A DNA stretch of 64,000 bases from Candidatus Nanogingivalis gingivitcus (GCF_004151455.1 NZ_PRLK01000003.1:1-64000); one strand, 5' to 3'; counted from the stretch's first letter, positions 1-9,143 are shown. Numbers and translations: made by a program. The notes: generated from the sequence alone by a model not told the origin.

Positions 1-30
1 ACACCTACACCTACACCTACACCTACGCCT
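1..30. repeat. (ACACCT)n hexamer tandem repeat
   Basis: Five near-identical copies of ACACCT (the last is ACGCCT) encode Thr-Pro repeats. The tract probably continues upstream of the window edge. Being coding and a multiple of three, copy-number change would preserve frame. Confidence 0.85.
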
Positions 31-717
31 ACACAAATACCTGTGCATGTTCCATCACCAGTCCCAACGCAAACACTAATGCCGGCTCAAGCACCTATGC
101 AGGCCGTAGTCCCACAGCCTACGCCAGTTCAAACTAAAGCACCGGTGCCAGTTTTTACAAACCAAAACATAAATATAGCACCACAAACACTACAGCAATC
201 ACAACAAACACCCCAACAAACACCTCAACAAACACCCCAACAAACACCCCAACAAACACCCCAACAAACATATACACCATCTTATAATAGCCAGCAGGCT
301 ACGGCTAACTTAAATACTACTTACTCGCCAGTAAATAATGTAACTTCGCAAAATATTTCTGTTCAGCCTGCTCAAACTTTTAGAGTGCCTGAACCTCCAA
401 AGCCACAAGTTCCTGCTATAAATTCTATAAATAATAATATGGTAAATACACAAAAAACATTTGCTATTAATCAGCAAAACTATAATTACGCTAATAATTC
501 TATTGCTTATCAACAAGTAGCCATCAACAGCCAATACAGACCTAATACTATTGCTAATAATGTACAACCAATAGCTCAAAATAATATGAATAATAGAGCT
601 AGTGTGAATAATATAAATCAAAACAATTATTCAAGGCCTCAACCTCAGCCAGTGTTAAGTGATATAGATAGACAGAGAGCTTTATATATACAAAACTTAA
701 GGCAGGGGAGACAATAG
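1..717 (+). CDS. Pro/Gln/Thr-rich low-complexity protein, 3' part
   Basis: The reading frame is open at the left window edge, so this is the C-terminal part of a longer protein; no start can be chosen. The visible part begins with Thr-Pro dipeptide repeats, then shows five QQTP units plus a partial one, followed by an Asn/Gln-rich stretch and a short charged tail ending in LRQGRQ. There is no membrane segment or catalytic motif. It lies 65 bases upstream of a response regulator that also has a Pro/Gln-rich tail, and the two may share a transcript. Such regions usually act as flexible linkers or extracellular stalks; the folded domain, if any, lies outside the window. Function unknown. Confidence 0.75.
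   Translation, partial: TPTPTPTPTPTQIPVHVPSPVPTQTLMPAQAPMQAVVPQPTPVQTKAPVPVFTNQNINIAPQTLQQSQQTPQQTPQQTPQQTPQQTPQQTYTPSYNSQQATANLNTTYSPVNNVTSQNISVQPAQTFRVPEPPKPQVPAINSINNNMVNTQKTFAINQQNYNYANNSIAYQQVAINSQYRPNTIANNVQPIAQNNMNNRASVNNINQNNYSRPQPQPVLSDIDRQRALYIQNLRQGRQ
202..270. repeat. 12-bp tandem repeat encoding QQTP
   Basis: Five full copies of CAACAAACACCC (one with a final T) and a 9-base partial copy run in frame and encode QQTP units. Near-identity at DNA level suggests recent slippage or expansion rather than old protein-level conservation. Confidence 0.9.
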
Positions 718-782
718 AGAAGTAGAAATAAAAGCATAAGGATATAGATTTTTACAGTTAAGCAATATATAATGGAGATAAT

Positions 783-1667
783 ATGATAAAGATTTTACTA
801 GTAGAGGATGATAAAAATTTAAGAGAAATTTATGGGGTGCGATTACTGGCAGAGGGCTACCAAATTGTTACTGCTGGAGATGGCGAAGAAGCTCTAGCTA
901 TGGCTATAAAAGAAAGGCCTGACCTTATTATTAGTGATGTAATGATGCCTAAAGTATCTGGTTTTGATATGTTAGATATACTAAGATCTACCACTGAAAC
1001 TAGAAATATTAAGGTGATTATGATGACGGCTCTATCTAGTGAAGATCAGCGTAGAAGAGGTGAAATGCTTGGAGCTGATAAATACCTTGTTAAATCACAA
1101 GTTGGGATTGAAGATGTTGTAAAAACGGTTAAAGAGGTATTGGGAGCTAATAATGCCCCAGTAGTTAATGATCAAAATGCTGAGTTGTTAAATAATAATT
1201 TTATTAGTACTCCTCAACCCGCAGTGATGCCTCAAGCTATGCCTCAGCAAACTGTTCAGTCTAACCCTGCAATAAATAGGGAAGAAGTACCTGCAGCAAA
1301 TACACAAAGCATGTATGCTAGTGTGCAAAGACCAGCAGTTAGTAGTGTACCATTACCTGCTAGCCAAAATATAGGTTCAACAAGAAGAGATACCGTTAAT
1401 GTAGGTAGAGCCCCAATACCTAATTTAGCTGGTTATGAACGTATTGATAGAGAAAGGCAAACTGCCAATGGTTCTATTAATGTACCATACCAAAGTACAC
1501 TTCCAAAACCTGTAGCACCTTTTTCTAGCGACAGGCCTAAAGCCAGTGCACCTTCAAGGACTATTGAAGATATTATTCCACCAAGAGGACAACAGATAGC
1601 TCCTTTAGAAAATTCAACACCAAACCAAGATATAGGTAACCTTATTAATAAAGCCCTTAATGAATAG
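783..1667 (+). CDS. Response regulator with long proline-rich C-terminal tail
   Basis: Residues 1-120 form a CheY-like receiver domain: acidic pair near residues 9-10, phospho-acceptor Asp at about 52 in IISDVMMP, Thr at about 82 and Lys at about 104 are all present. The rest, about 170 residues, is Pro/Gln/Ala/Ser-rich and shows no DNA-binding or enzymatic output domain. The start has GGAG five bases upstream of ATG. No sensor kinase gene is in the window. Receiver-only proteins usually work through protein contacts. The tail resembles the low-complexity protein encoded just upstream, so the two products could share a location or partner, which is inference. The 3' end overlaps the next gene by eight bases. 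Confidence 0.85.
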   Translation: MIKILLVEDDKNLREIYGVRLLAEGYQIVTAGDGEEALAMAIKERPDLIISDVMMPKVSGFDMLDILRSTTETRNIKVIMMTALSSEDQRRRGEMLGADKYLVKSQVGIEDVVKTVKEVLGANNAPVVNDQNAELLNNNFISTPQPAVMPQAMPQQTVQSNPAINREEVPAANTQSMYASVQRPAVSSVPLPASQNIGSTRRDTVNVGRAPIPNLAGYERIDRERQTANGSINVPYQSTLPKPVAPFSSDRPKASAPSRTIEDIIPPRGQQIAPLENSTPNQDIGNLINKALNE

Positions 1668-2367
1668 TATGGGAGAACAAGAACCATCTTTACGCTTAAA
1701 TAAATTTTTAGCCCTGCAGTTAGGAATTTCACGAAGAGAGGCAGATAACCTTATTTCTTCAAGTAGAATTACTATAGACGGTCAACAGGCAGAGCTTGGG
1801 GCACGCTTTAAAGACGGAGCTAACATTCTTTTAGATGGTGAAAGTATTTCTACTAAGAAAAAAGAATATACTTATATTTTATTAAATAAGCCTACAGGCT
1901 ATGTTTGTTCACGAAAAAAACAAGGTGATAACGAAACTATATATAGCTTGTTACCTAAAGAATTTAATGAGCTTAAACCAGTAGGTAGATTAGATAAAGA
2001 TTCTAGTGGAGTATTATTATTAACAAATGATGGCGATTTTGCTTTTCAAATGACGCACCCTAAATTTTATAAAAATAAAGAATATATTGTTGAGCTTGAT
2101 ATAGCATTAGAGCCGTTACATCAACAGATGATTGCCGATTTTGGTATTAATTTAGAGGACGGAAAATCTCAATTAGGACTAATAAGGCTTGATGATAGCC
2201 GTAAGAAATGGCGAGTAATTATGAGGGAAGGTCGTAATAGGCAAATAAGAAGAACTTTTGCTGCATTAGGTTATAAAGTAAAAAAATTACATAGGGAAAT
2301 TTTTGGTTCTTATCAGTTAGAAGATGATTTGAAAAAGGGTGAGTATAAAATAACAATTAAAAAATAA
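1660..2367 (+). CDS. rRNA pseudouridine synthase, RsuA/RluB family
   Basis: This enzyme isomerises specific uridines of rRNA. An N-terminal S4 RNA-binding domain (about residues 11-65) precedes the RsuA/RluB catalytic domain; the signature GRLDKDSSG at 109-117 carries the catalytic Asp at about 112, and GRNRQIRR lies near residue 190. At 235 residues it has the usual family length. The ATG at 1660 overlaps the response regulator gene, suggesting translational coupling; a second ATG at 1669 is a possible alternative. Whether it acts on 16S or 23S RNA cannot be decided here. A stem-loop terminator follows directly. Confidence 0.9.
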   Translation: MNSMGEQEPSLRLNKFLALQLGISRREADNLISSSRITIDGQQAELGARFKDGANILLDGESISTKKKEYTYILLNKPTGYVCSRKKQGDNETIYSLLPKEFNELKPVGRLDKDSSGVLLLTNDGDFAFQMTHPKFYKNKEYIVELDIALEPLHQQMIADFGINLEDGKSQLGLIRLDDSRKKWRVIMREGRNRQIRRTFAALGYKVKKLHREIFGSYQLEDDLKKGEYKITIKK

Positions 2368-2390
2368 AAGCAGATATTTTTATCTGCTTT
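2367..2390. terminator. Bidirectional stem-loop terminator
   Basis: AAAGCAGATA and TATCTGCTTT form a perfect 10-bp stem around a four-base loop. The plus strand ends the pseudouridine synthase gene; on the minus strand it is followed by a T-rich run and would end the small unit at 2403-2483. Confidence 0.75.
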
Positions 2391-2402
2391 AAAAGTATAA
2401 AA

Positions 2403-2483
2403 CTATAAATGGAGTAATTGATAATTTACTACCGCTTTAGGAATTTCTAAGTATGAATCTTCTAATATAGCTTTATTTTTCAT
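2403..2483 (-). CDS. Candidate 26-residue small protein
   Basis: A short minus-strand frame starts at ATG 2483, with an AGAGGTG ribosome binding site seven bases upstream, and ends at TAG. It encodes an acidic/hydrophobic peptide starting MKNKAILEDSYLEI. The bidirectional terminator at 2367-2390 lies just past its stop, so binding site, frame and terminator make a complete small unit in an otherwise empty gap. No known small-protein family is recognised. It could be chance in AT-rich DNA; the well-spaced binding site is the main argument for it. Confidence 0.4.
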   Translation of the reverse strand: MKNKAILEDSYLEIPKAVVNYQLLHL

Positions 2484-2549
2484 TGTAAAGCACCTCTTTT
2501 CTAGATTAATAAGGCGTATTTTAATATAACTACGCACTATATACAAAAA

Positions 2550-2578
2550 TTGAAGAAGGTACTATTATATGTTATAAT
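2550..2578 (+). promoter_or_regulatory. der promoter, extended -10
   Basis: TTGAAG, a 17-base spacer and TATAAT preceded by TGT. Only nine bases separate the -10 box from the der ATG, so the mRNA would have almost no leader. Confidence 0.7.
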
Positions 2579-2587
2579 TACTATATT

Positions 2588-4060
2588 ATGTCTAAAATTC
2601 TTCCTAAAGTGGCTATTATAGGCCAAGCAAATGTAGGTAAATCGTCATTGTTTAACCGAATGATTCGTGCTCAACAAGCTGTTGTTGCACGTGAAGCTGG
2701 AACAACACGTGATAGCGTACTTGGTAAAGTTAAATATAAAAAGCAAGCTTTTTGGCTAATTGATACAGCTGGACTTAAAGACCCTAACGACGAATTTGAA
2801 GCTACTATTCAAGAGCAAATTCAAGATGCAGTTGATGTATCAGATTTAATATTGGTAGTTTTAGATTCAACTAAAAGCTTTACGCATGAAGATAAATTAA
2901 TAGCAAAAAAAGCTTTAAAATCTCGTAAGCCTGTTTTCTTAGTTTTGAATAAAACTGACTTAAAAGGTAATCTACCAAATGAAGAGTTCTTAAGGCTAGG
3001 TATAAAACCTATTTTTAGAACATCTGCAGAACACAATAGTGGAGTGGAAGATCTATTGTCTGAAATAGCAGATAATATCCCTAAAGTTAGGGAAGAGGCT
3101 GAAGAAAATGAAGATGTTATTAAAGTAGCTTTAGTAGGAAGACCTAATGCTGGAAAAAGTTATTTATTTAACACTTTAGCTGGTAAACAGCAAGCTATTG
3201 TAGCTAATGTTGCAGGAACAACTAGGGATACCAATAAAACAGAAATTAGATTTCATGATAGAACTATTGAGCTTGTAGATACTGCAGGTATGCGTAAACC
3301 TGGTAAGCAAGAAGTTGGAATAGAAAAATTCTCAGTACTAAGAACTTTAAATGCTATTGACGAGGCTGATATCTGTTTACTATTAATGGACGCTAACGAG
3401 CTTAATACGCAGCTAGATCAACGCATTGCAGGACTTATTAATGATGCAGGAAAAGGCATGATTATAGTAGTGAGCAAGTGGGATAGTGTTGAAGGTAAAG
3501 ATGCTTATACTAGAGATGCGTTAGCACCTAGAATTGCACATTATTTTAAATTTACTCCTTGGGCGCCATTAATTTTTACTAGTTCCAAAACTGGGCAAAA
3601 TGTAACAAAAATATTTGATTTAGTATTAAATGTAGATAGAAATAGAAAAAGACAAGCAAAAACTTCCACATTAAACCAATTATTACAACAAGCTACACAA
3701 TCCCATCCACCTGCAGGGCTTAAAAATACACACCCAAAACTAAGGTATATTTCTCAAAGCGACAGCAACCCACCATGGTTTATTATACATGGTTCTAACT
3801 TAAAGTTTGTTCACTGGAGCTATAAGCGTTATTTAGAAAGGCTAATACGTGAGAACTTTGATTATTCTGGTACACCAATCAAATTCTCATTCAGAGATGA
3901 AAAACAAATTAAAGAGAATAAGAAACGTATTGCTGAGGGTAAAGACCCAATTAATAAAGCTAGTGGAAGTTTAAAAAAGGCCGTGGAATTACAAAGTAAG
4001 CGTGAACGCAAGCGTGATGAACGTTTAGCTAAATATGGCATTACAAAAAATAAAAAGTAG
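2588..4060 (+). CDS. der: GTPase Der (EngA), ribosome biogenesis
   Basis: Der is a tandem-domain GTPase needed for maturation of the 50S subunit. The first G domain has GQANVGKS at 12-19, DTAG and NKTD; the second has GRPNAGKS near 185, DTAG and SKWD. A KH-like C-terminal domain follows and ends in a strongly basic tail rich in Lys and Arg, which could bind rRNA. The length of 490 residues matches the family. The start is the ATG nine bases after a good extended -10 promoter, with no Shine-Dalgarno sequence. pth follows after 15 bases and probably shares the transcript. Confidence 0.96.
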   Translation: MSKILPKVAIIGQANVGKSSLFNRMIRAQQAVVAREAGTTRDSVLGKVKYKKQAFWLIDTAGLKDPNDEFEATIQEQIQDAVDVSDLILVVLDSTKSFTHEDKLIAKKALKSRKPVFLVLNKTDLKGNLPNEEFLRLGIKPIFRTSAEHNSGVEDLLSEIADNIPKVREEAEENEDVIKVALVGRPNAGKSYLFNTLAGKQQAIVANVAGTTRDTNKTEIRFHDRTIELVDTAGMRKPGKQEVGIEKFSVLRTLNAIDEADICLLLMDANELNTQLDQRIAGLINDAGKGMIIVVSKWDSVEGKDAYTRDALAPRIAHYFKFTPWAPLIFTSSKTGQNVTKIFDLVLNVDRNRKRQAKTSTLNQLLQQATQSHPPAGLKNTHPKLRYISQSDSNPPWFIIHGSNLKFVHWSYKRYLERLIRENFDYSGTPIKFSFRDEKQIKENKKRIAEGKDPINKASGSLKKAVELQSKRERKRDERLAKYGITKNKK

Positions 4061-4075
4061 TGAAAGATATTACTT

Positions 4076-4654
4076 ATGAAAGTTATTCTTTTTCAAGGTA
4101 ATTACCCTAAAGAATATGAAGATACTAGGCATAATATAGCTTTTAAATTTGCTGATAGATTAGCAGATAAAAAAGGCTTAAATTTTACTGTTAAAAATAA
4201 ATATTATGCTAATATACTTGAATTTAAATATAGAGAAGAAAAAGTATTATTAGTGAAGCCAAATACTTTTTATAATGATACAGGTAAGAGTGTTAGGGCT
4301 ATTTGTGATTTTTATAAGGTTAATTGGCAGAAAGACTTATTAGTTATTTGTGATGATCTAGATTTATTATTCGGTGAAGTAAGGGCTAGACAAAGTGGAA
4401 GCTCGGCAGGTAATAATGGTTTAAAGTCTATATCAAAATATTTAAATGACGACAAGTTTACAAGAATTAAAATTGGAATTAAAAGTAAATTATATATTGA
4501 GCATAAAATAGATGCAAGTGACTTTGTGCTAGGCAAGTTTAATAGTGAAGAAAAGCTAAAGCAAAGTGAAATTTTTGATATAGTAGAAGAATTTATTGAA
4601 TTATTTTTGCAAAATAATTTACAAAATATTAAAAAAAGTATTAGTAATAAATAA
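4076..4654 (+). CDS. pth: Peptidyl-tRNA hydrolase, divergent
   Basis: Pth recycles peptidyl-tRNAs released from stalled ribosomes by cleaving the peptide-tRNA ester. The family signature near the N-terminus is kept as YEDTRHN with the catalytic His at residue 19, and CDDLDLLFG near residue 93 keeps the conserved Asp. Two signatures are altered: the usual GLGNPG start reads FQGNYP, and the usual GGHNG reads AGNNG, so the conserved His (113 in E. coli) is Asn here. Length 192 is normal. It follows der by 15 bases, a plausible operon of translation genes. Identity is secure by overall pattern; the active-site change is noted separately. Confidence 0.9.
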   Translation: MKVILFQGNYPKEYEDTRHNIAFKFADRLADKKGLNFTVKNKYYANILEFKYREEKVLLVKPNTFYNDTGKSVRAICDFYKVNWQKDLLVICDDLDLLFGEVRARQSGSSAGNNGLKSISKYLNDDKFTRIKIGIKSKLYIEHKIDASDFVLGKFNSEEKLKQSEIFDIVEEFIELFLQNNLQNIKKSISNK

Positions 4655-4784
4655 AAAGCTTTTCATTATAATAAAATTGAATATATCTAAAAATAGTGCT
4701 AATATACAGATATAATATTTTAAGCATAAGCCCATTGACAATATATATAAAATATTTTTTTAATTTAATATAATTTTAGTAAAA

Positions 4785-5035
4785 TAAAAACCGCCTAAGC
4801 ACGGGTGGGCATCGCTTAGACGGTTTTTTATCCCTTCGACGCACCCGAGTAAGGCTCGATCTTTCGAAGCTGACGACCCACCTCATACAACTAAGGGTCC
4901 GCCGGTCAAAGGGGTTACTGTATATAATATTTACTATTAAAGTATGTAGAGGAAGAAAGAATGAAATTGGTAAATATTATATACTATAACAGTTATTATA
5001 GTTCTTGATAAAATATATAATGTATTTTATCAACT
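4785..5035 (-). ncRNA. Candidate structured non-coding RNA, family not recognised
   Basis: A minus-strand promoter (TTGACT, 17 bases, TATTAT; 5070-5042) predicts transcription from about 5035. The transcript would end at a strong hairpin pairing CCGTCTAAGC with GCTTAGGCGG (about 4810-4791), followed by TTTTTATTTTA. Between these are CTTCGA/TCGAAG and CGAG/CTCG stems, a competing CCCTT/AAGGG pairing, and GGTGGG, which can pair with CCCACC in the terminator loop to form a pseudoknot. The island is far richer in G+C than its flanks, typical of structured RNA in AT-rich genomes. I could not match it to RNase P, SRP, tmRNA or 6S RNA. The plus strand folds equally well and has a TATAAT at 4769-4774, so the strand is an inference. 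Confidence 0.5.
4961..5008 (+). other. Possible 15-codon Tyr-rich leader peptide
   Basis: ATG at 4961 is preceded by AGAGGAAG at 4948-4955 and opens a frame encoding MKLVNIIYYNSYYSS. It lies inside the 14-bp inverted repeat and is followed by the 11-bp inverted repeat upstream of dprA. The two Tyr pairs recall attenuation leaders, but no Tyr-related gene follows. It may be chance. Confidence 0.25.
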
Positions 5036-5041
5036 TTCTAT

Positions 5042-5070
5042 ATAATATCATAATAAATATAATTAGTCAA
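5042..5070 (-). promoter_or_regulatory. Minus-strand promoter for the structured RNA
   Basis: Read on the minus strand: TTGACT (5070-5065), 17-base spacer, TATTAT (5047-5042). No minus-strand protein gene lies downstream, which supports a non-coding transcript. Confidence 0.55.
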
Positions 5071-5087
5071 TAGTTTTAACATAAATT

Positions 5088-5951
5088 ATGAATATAAAAA
5101 CTTTTAGACCAGAAAAATACGAATATACAAAAATACTATCAAATATATCAGACTGTCCATCTGAATTATTCTATAAAGGAACTCTACCTAATAAAAGAAT
5201 TAAAACAGTTGCTATTGTTGGGTCTAGAAAACCAACAGCTTATGGTAGAAATATTGCAAATAAAATAGCTAATAGATTAGCTGAAGTGGGTATTGTTGTG
5301 ATATCTGGTTTGGCTTTAGGTATAGACTCGGTAGCACATAGAGGAGCATTAGAAAGGGATGGCTTAACTATTGCGGTATTAGCTAATGGATTAGACATGG
5401 TGTATCCAGCTATGCACAGGTCTTTAGCTGAAAGAATTATTTCTTCAGGTGGAGCTATTATTAGCGAATACCCTATAAATACTAAACCATTACCATGGCA
5501 GTTCTTAGCTAGGAATAGAATTATTTCCGGCTTAGCTGATGTTATAGTTGTAGTTGAAGCAGCTAAAAGGAGTGGGACATTATCTACAGCATCTCATGGC
5601 ATTAATCAAGGCAAAGAAGTTTTTGCAGTTCCGGGCAATATTACATCTCCGTATAGTGAGGGGTGTAACCATTTAATAAAAATGGGAGCTACGCCTCTTA
5701 TTGATATTGATGAATTTATAAAATATTTAGTTCCTGAAGTAGATGCGAAAAGTAAACAAGCTTATCTACCTATTGGAAACAATGATATTGAAAATTTTAT
5801 TATTAATAAATTAAGGGATGGAGAGGTTGATGGTGATGAGATATTTAGTGGACTTAATATATCAATAAGTGAATTTAACCAAGCTCTTACTATGCTAGAG
5901 ATAAAAGGAATAATTAAATCGCAAGGTGGTAATAGATGGAATTTAGGATAA
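5088..5951 (+). CDS. dprA: DNA processing protein DprA
   Basis: DprA binds incoming single-stranded DNA during natural transformation and loads RecA. The Rossmann-like domain is clear: GSRKPTAYG near residue 45, SGLALGIDSVAHRGAL near residue 80, then LANGLDMVYP and ISEYP, and the ARNRIISGLADVIVVVEA segment. About 60 C-terminal residues look like the winged-helix domain common in this family. Length 287 is normal for a DprA lacking the N-terminal SAM domain. The ATG start has no clear ribosome binding site. With the PilB-like ATPase, radA and secreted nuclease elsewhere in the window it fits a DNA-uptake capacity, known for this lineage but inferred here. Confidence 0.93.
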   Translation: MNIKTFRPEKYEYTKILSNISDCPSELFYKGTLPNKRIKTVAIVGSRKPTAYGRNIANKIANRLAEVGIVVISGLALGIDSVAHRGALERDGLTIAVLANGLDMVYPAMHRSLAERIISSGGAIISEYPINTKPLPWQFLARNRIISGLADVIVVVEAAKRSGTLSTASHGINQGKEVFAVPGNITSPYSEGCNHLIKMGATPLIDIDEFIKYLVPEVDAKSKQAYLPIGNNDIENFIINKLRDGEVDGDEIFSGLNISISEFNQALTMLEIKGIIKSQGGNRWNLG

Positions 5952-5956
5952 TAAAA

Positions 5957-5965
5957 TGTTATAAT
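5957..5965 (+). promoter_or_regulatory. obg extended -10 promoter
   Basis: TGTTATAAT with 11 bases to the obg ATG. It lies just past the dprA stop, so obg can be transcribed independently. Confidence 0.6.
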
Positions 5966-5967
5966 AA

Positions 5968-7276
<1,309 letters not shown>

Positions 7277-7278
<2 letters not shown>

Positions 7279-7299
7279 AAGCCTTATAAAGGCTTTTTT
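7277..7299 (+). terminator. obg terminator
   Basis: AAAAGCCTT and AAGGCTTTT pair across a three-base loop, followed by a T run. Confidence 0.8.
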
Positions 7300-7372
7300 C
7301 TTTACTTAACAAAAGGCTATTATTTTGTTAAAATAGTAGTTAAATAAGCATAAAAATTTTGGGCAAAAGAAT

Positions 7373-9130
7373 ATGGAAAGTTATTACGATAAAATAAATA
7401 AAACTATTAAAACAGAAGACATAGAAGATGTTAGTGAATTTTATGAAGCAATAAATAGAAAAAATTTAACTAAAAAATTATCTGATGATAGACCATATGT
7501 ATACTTTACTATGGAAGTTTACGATAAAGGCAATGGGATAAAAGGTGGTGGTGGTTTAGGAGTTTTGGCAGCCGATACTCGTAGAGTTGCTGAAACGCTA
7601 GAAATTCCATTTATTTGTGTAACGCCTTTTTATAGAAGCGAAATTCACCAAAGTATTGTTGCGCTGGATCAGAGGGAAACTATTATTAACGTGCGTCCAG
7701 AAGACTATGGCTTTGAATACCTTGATGATGTAGAAATTTTTAACCGTGATATGCCACCAGCAAGACTTAATATTTTCCAAAAAATTTTAGGATCTACCAG
7801 ATTTTTAACTATGGGTGAAAGTAATTTTGGTGAACTATATGCAGGTGATGGTTCAGGAGATCATCGTTTGTATCAAGAAGTATCGCTGGGTTTTGGTGGA
7901 TATAAAGCATTAAAAATGATAGGTAAAAAGCCTTCTGTTATTCAATTAAATGAAACAGCTACAATATTTGCAGCTGTAGCAAGGTTGGATGAGTTAGTTA
8001 AAAATGGTATGAACTTATATGAAGCTATAGTGTATGTTCGTAAGCACACCTTATATACTAACCATACTTTAGTGCAAGCAGCTGAGAGTGAATTTTCTTA
8101 TGAACAATTCACTAAAATTGTTTTCCCTAATATTGAAAGTTCAGCTTTAATTAGATGGATAAGTGGACTCTTTAGAAATGATAGATTAAAATTATCTACC
8201 TTAACAATTGAGCTAGCTGAAGCTAAAAATGGAGTATCAAGACTACACGCTAGAGTTGCTGATTATCGTGATATTAATGGCGATAAGGTTAAATTTAGAG
8301 CTGTTACTAATGGTATTGATCTAAAAACATGGATATTGCCGGATATATTAGGCCTGTACTTAGAAAAAGAAATAATTGATAAATTTGGGCTACCTACAGA
8401 TAATTTTAAAGAAAATATAGATAAGCTTGATATAGAGAAAATTAAAGAATTAAAGAAAAAAGGTAGAATAGAGTTAAATAAAGTACTTAAAAAACGCAAA
8501 AATCAATATGGGAAAAGTGTTCAAATTCCTGAAAACGCTTTAGTGTTTGATTTTAAACGCCGATTTGTAGACTATAAAAGACCTTGGATGCCTTTTGAAG
8601 ATACGGAGAAATTAAGAAAAATTTTAAGAGATAACAATGCTTACTATATTTTAGCTGGAAAAGTACATCAAGGTGATAGTAGAATGAGGGCAACTTTAAA
8701 TAGTGTTCTATCTAAAATAGAGAGTGATGATTTCTTGCGTGAGCGTGTCCATTTTATTCAAGATTATGATGAAGAACTAGGTAGAGCTTTGGCTGTTGGT
8801 TCAGACATAGCCATTAATGTGCCTATTGTAGGATTAGAAGCTTGCGGTACATCATTCATGAAAGATTTAGGTAATTTAAAATTACTTATTTCTACTGCTG
8901 ATGGTGGGGCTGCGGATATCTCGCCTACTTCCGCATTAGAGGTTTCAGGAATTAACTATGAGCAAGAATTAAATGCTATTTATAAGCAAATGGAAAAAGC
9001 CTGCTATATTTACAATAATGATACTTTACTTCAGAAACAAATTAAAAACCAGCTAGTAGACTATTTGCCGATTGTTAGTGGTGCTAGAATGATGAAAGAT
9101 TATTTACAGTTAATCTTTGGCCAAAAGTAG
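7373..9130 (+). CDS. Alpha-glucan (glycogen) phosphorylase-like, GT35 family
   Basis: GT35 enzymes use phosphate and PLP to release glucose-1-phosphate from alpha-1,4-glucans. Family landmarks appear in the right order: GGGGLGVLAADTRR near residue 58 (usually GNGGLGRLAA), QLNET near 188, TLYTNHTL near 225, VTNGIDLKTW near 315, FKRRFVDYKR near 400, and EACGTSFMKDLGN near 490, whose MK should supply the PLP lysine (usual form EASGTSNMK). At 585 residues it is much shorter than the roughly 800 of classical GlgP. TGTTAAAAT lies about 35 bases upstream; no good ribosome binding site is seen. No other glycogen gene is nearby, so the polymer used is unknown. Confidence 0.8.
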   Translation: MESYYDKINKTIKTEDIEDVSEFYEAINRKNLTKKLSDDRPYVYFTMEVYDKGNGIKGGGGLGVLAADTRRVAETLEIPFICVTPFYRSEIHQSIVALDQRETIINVRPEDYGFEYLDDVEIFNRDMPPARLNIFQKILGSTRFLTMGESNFGELYAGDGSGDHRLYQEVSLGFGGYKALKMIGKKPSVIQLNETATIFAAVARLDELVKNGMNLYEAIVYVRKHTLYTNHTLVQAAESEFSYEQFTKIVFPNIESSALIRWISGLFRNDRLKLSTLTIELAEAKNGVSRLHARVADYRDINGDKVKFRAVTNGIDLKTWILPDILGLYLEKEIIDKFGLPTDNFKENIDKLDIEKIKELKKKGRIELNKVLKKRKNQYGKSVQIPENALVFDFKRRFVDYKRPWMPFEDTEKLRKILRDNNAYYILAGKVHQGDSRMRATLNSVLSKIESDDFLRERVHFIQDYDEELGRALAVGSDIAINVPIVGLEACGTSFMKDLGNLKLLISTADGGAADISPTSALEVSGINYEQELNAIYKQMEKACYIYNNDTLLQKQIKNQLVDYLPIVSGARMMKDYLQLIFGQK

Positions 9131-9143
9131 AGCTTAAACACAT

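Larger units (their letters stand above)
4655..5087. other. 433-base gap between pth and dprA
   Basis: No long protein frame is present. The gap is very AT-rich except for a GC-rich island at about 4788-4915 that folds extensively (structured RNA candidate, listed separately). It also holds a perfect 14-bp inverted repeat (4921-4934 with 4970-4983), a perfect 11-bp inverted repeat (5005-5015 with 5023-5033), a possible 15-codon leader frame at 4961-5008, and a minus-strand promoter at 5042-5070. Confidence 0.85.

Noticed and set aside
202-270. Short regular repeats that could suggest a CRISPR array
   Set aside because: Units are 12 bp without spacers, in frame, and encode QQTP; this is a coding tandem repeat.
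310-621. Minus-strand frame opposite the repeat protein
   Set aside because: Shadow of the plus-strand gene; no start signals and biased Ile/Tyr/Ser composition.
4776-4886. Minus-strand frame of 36 codons, very Arg/Lys-rich, within the GC-rich island
   Set aside because: It runs through the terminator hairpin and the predicted pseudoknot, has no ribosome binding site, and its composition is explained by the structured RNA.
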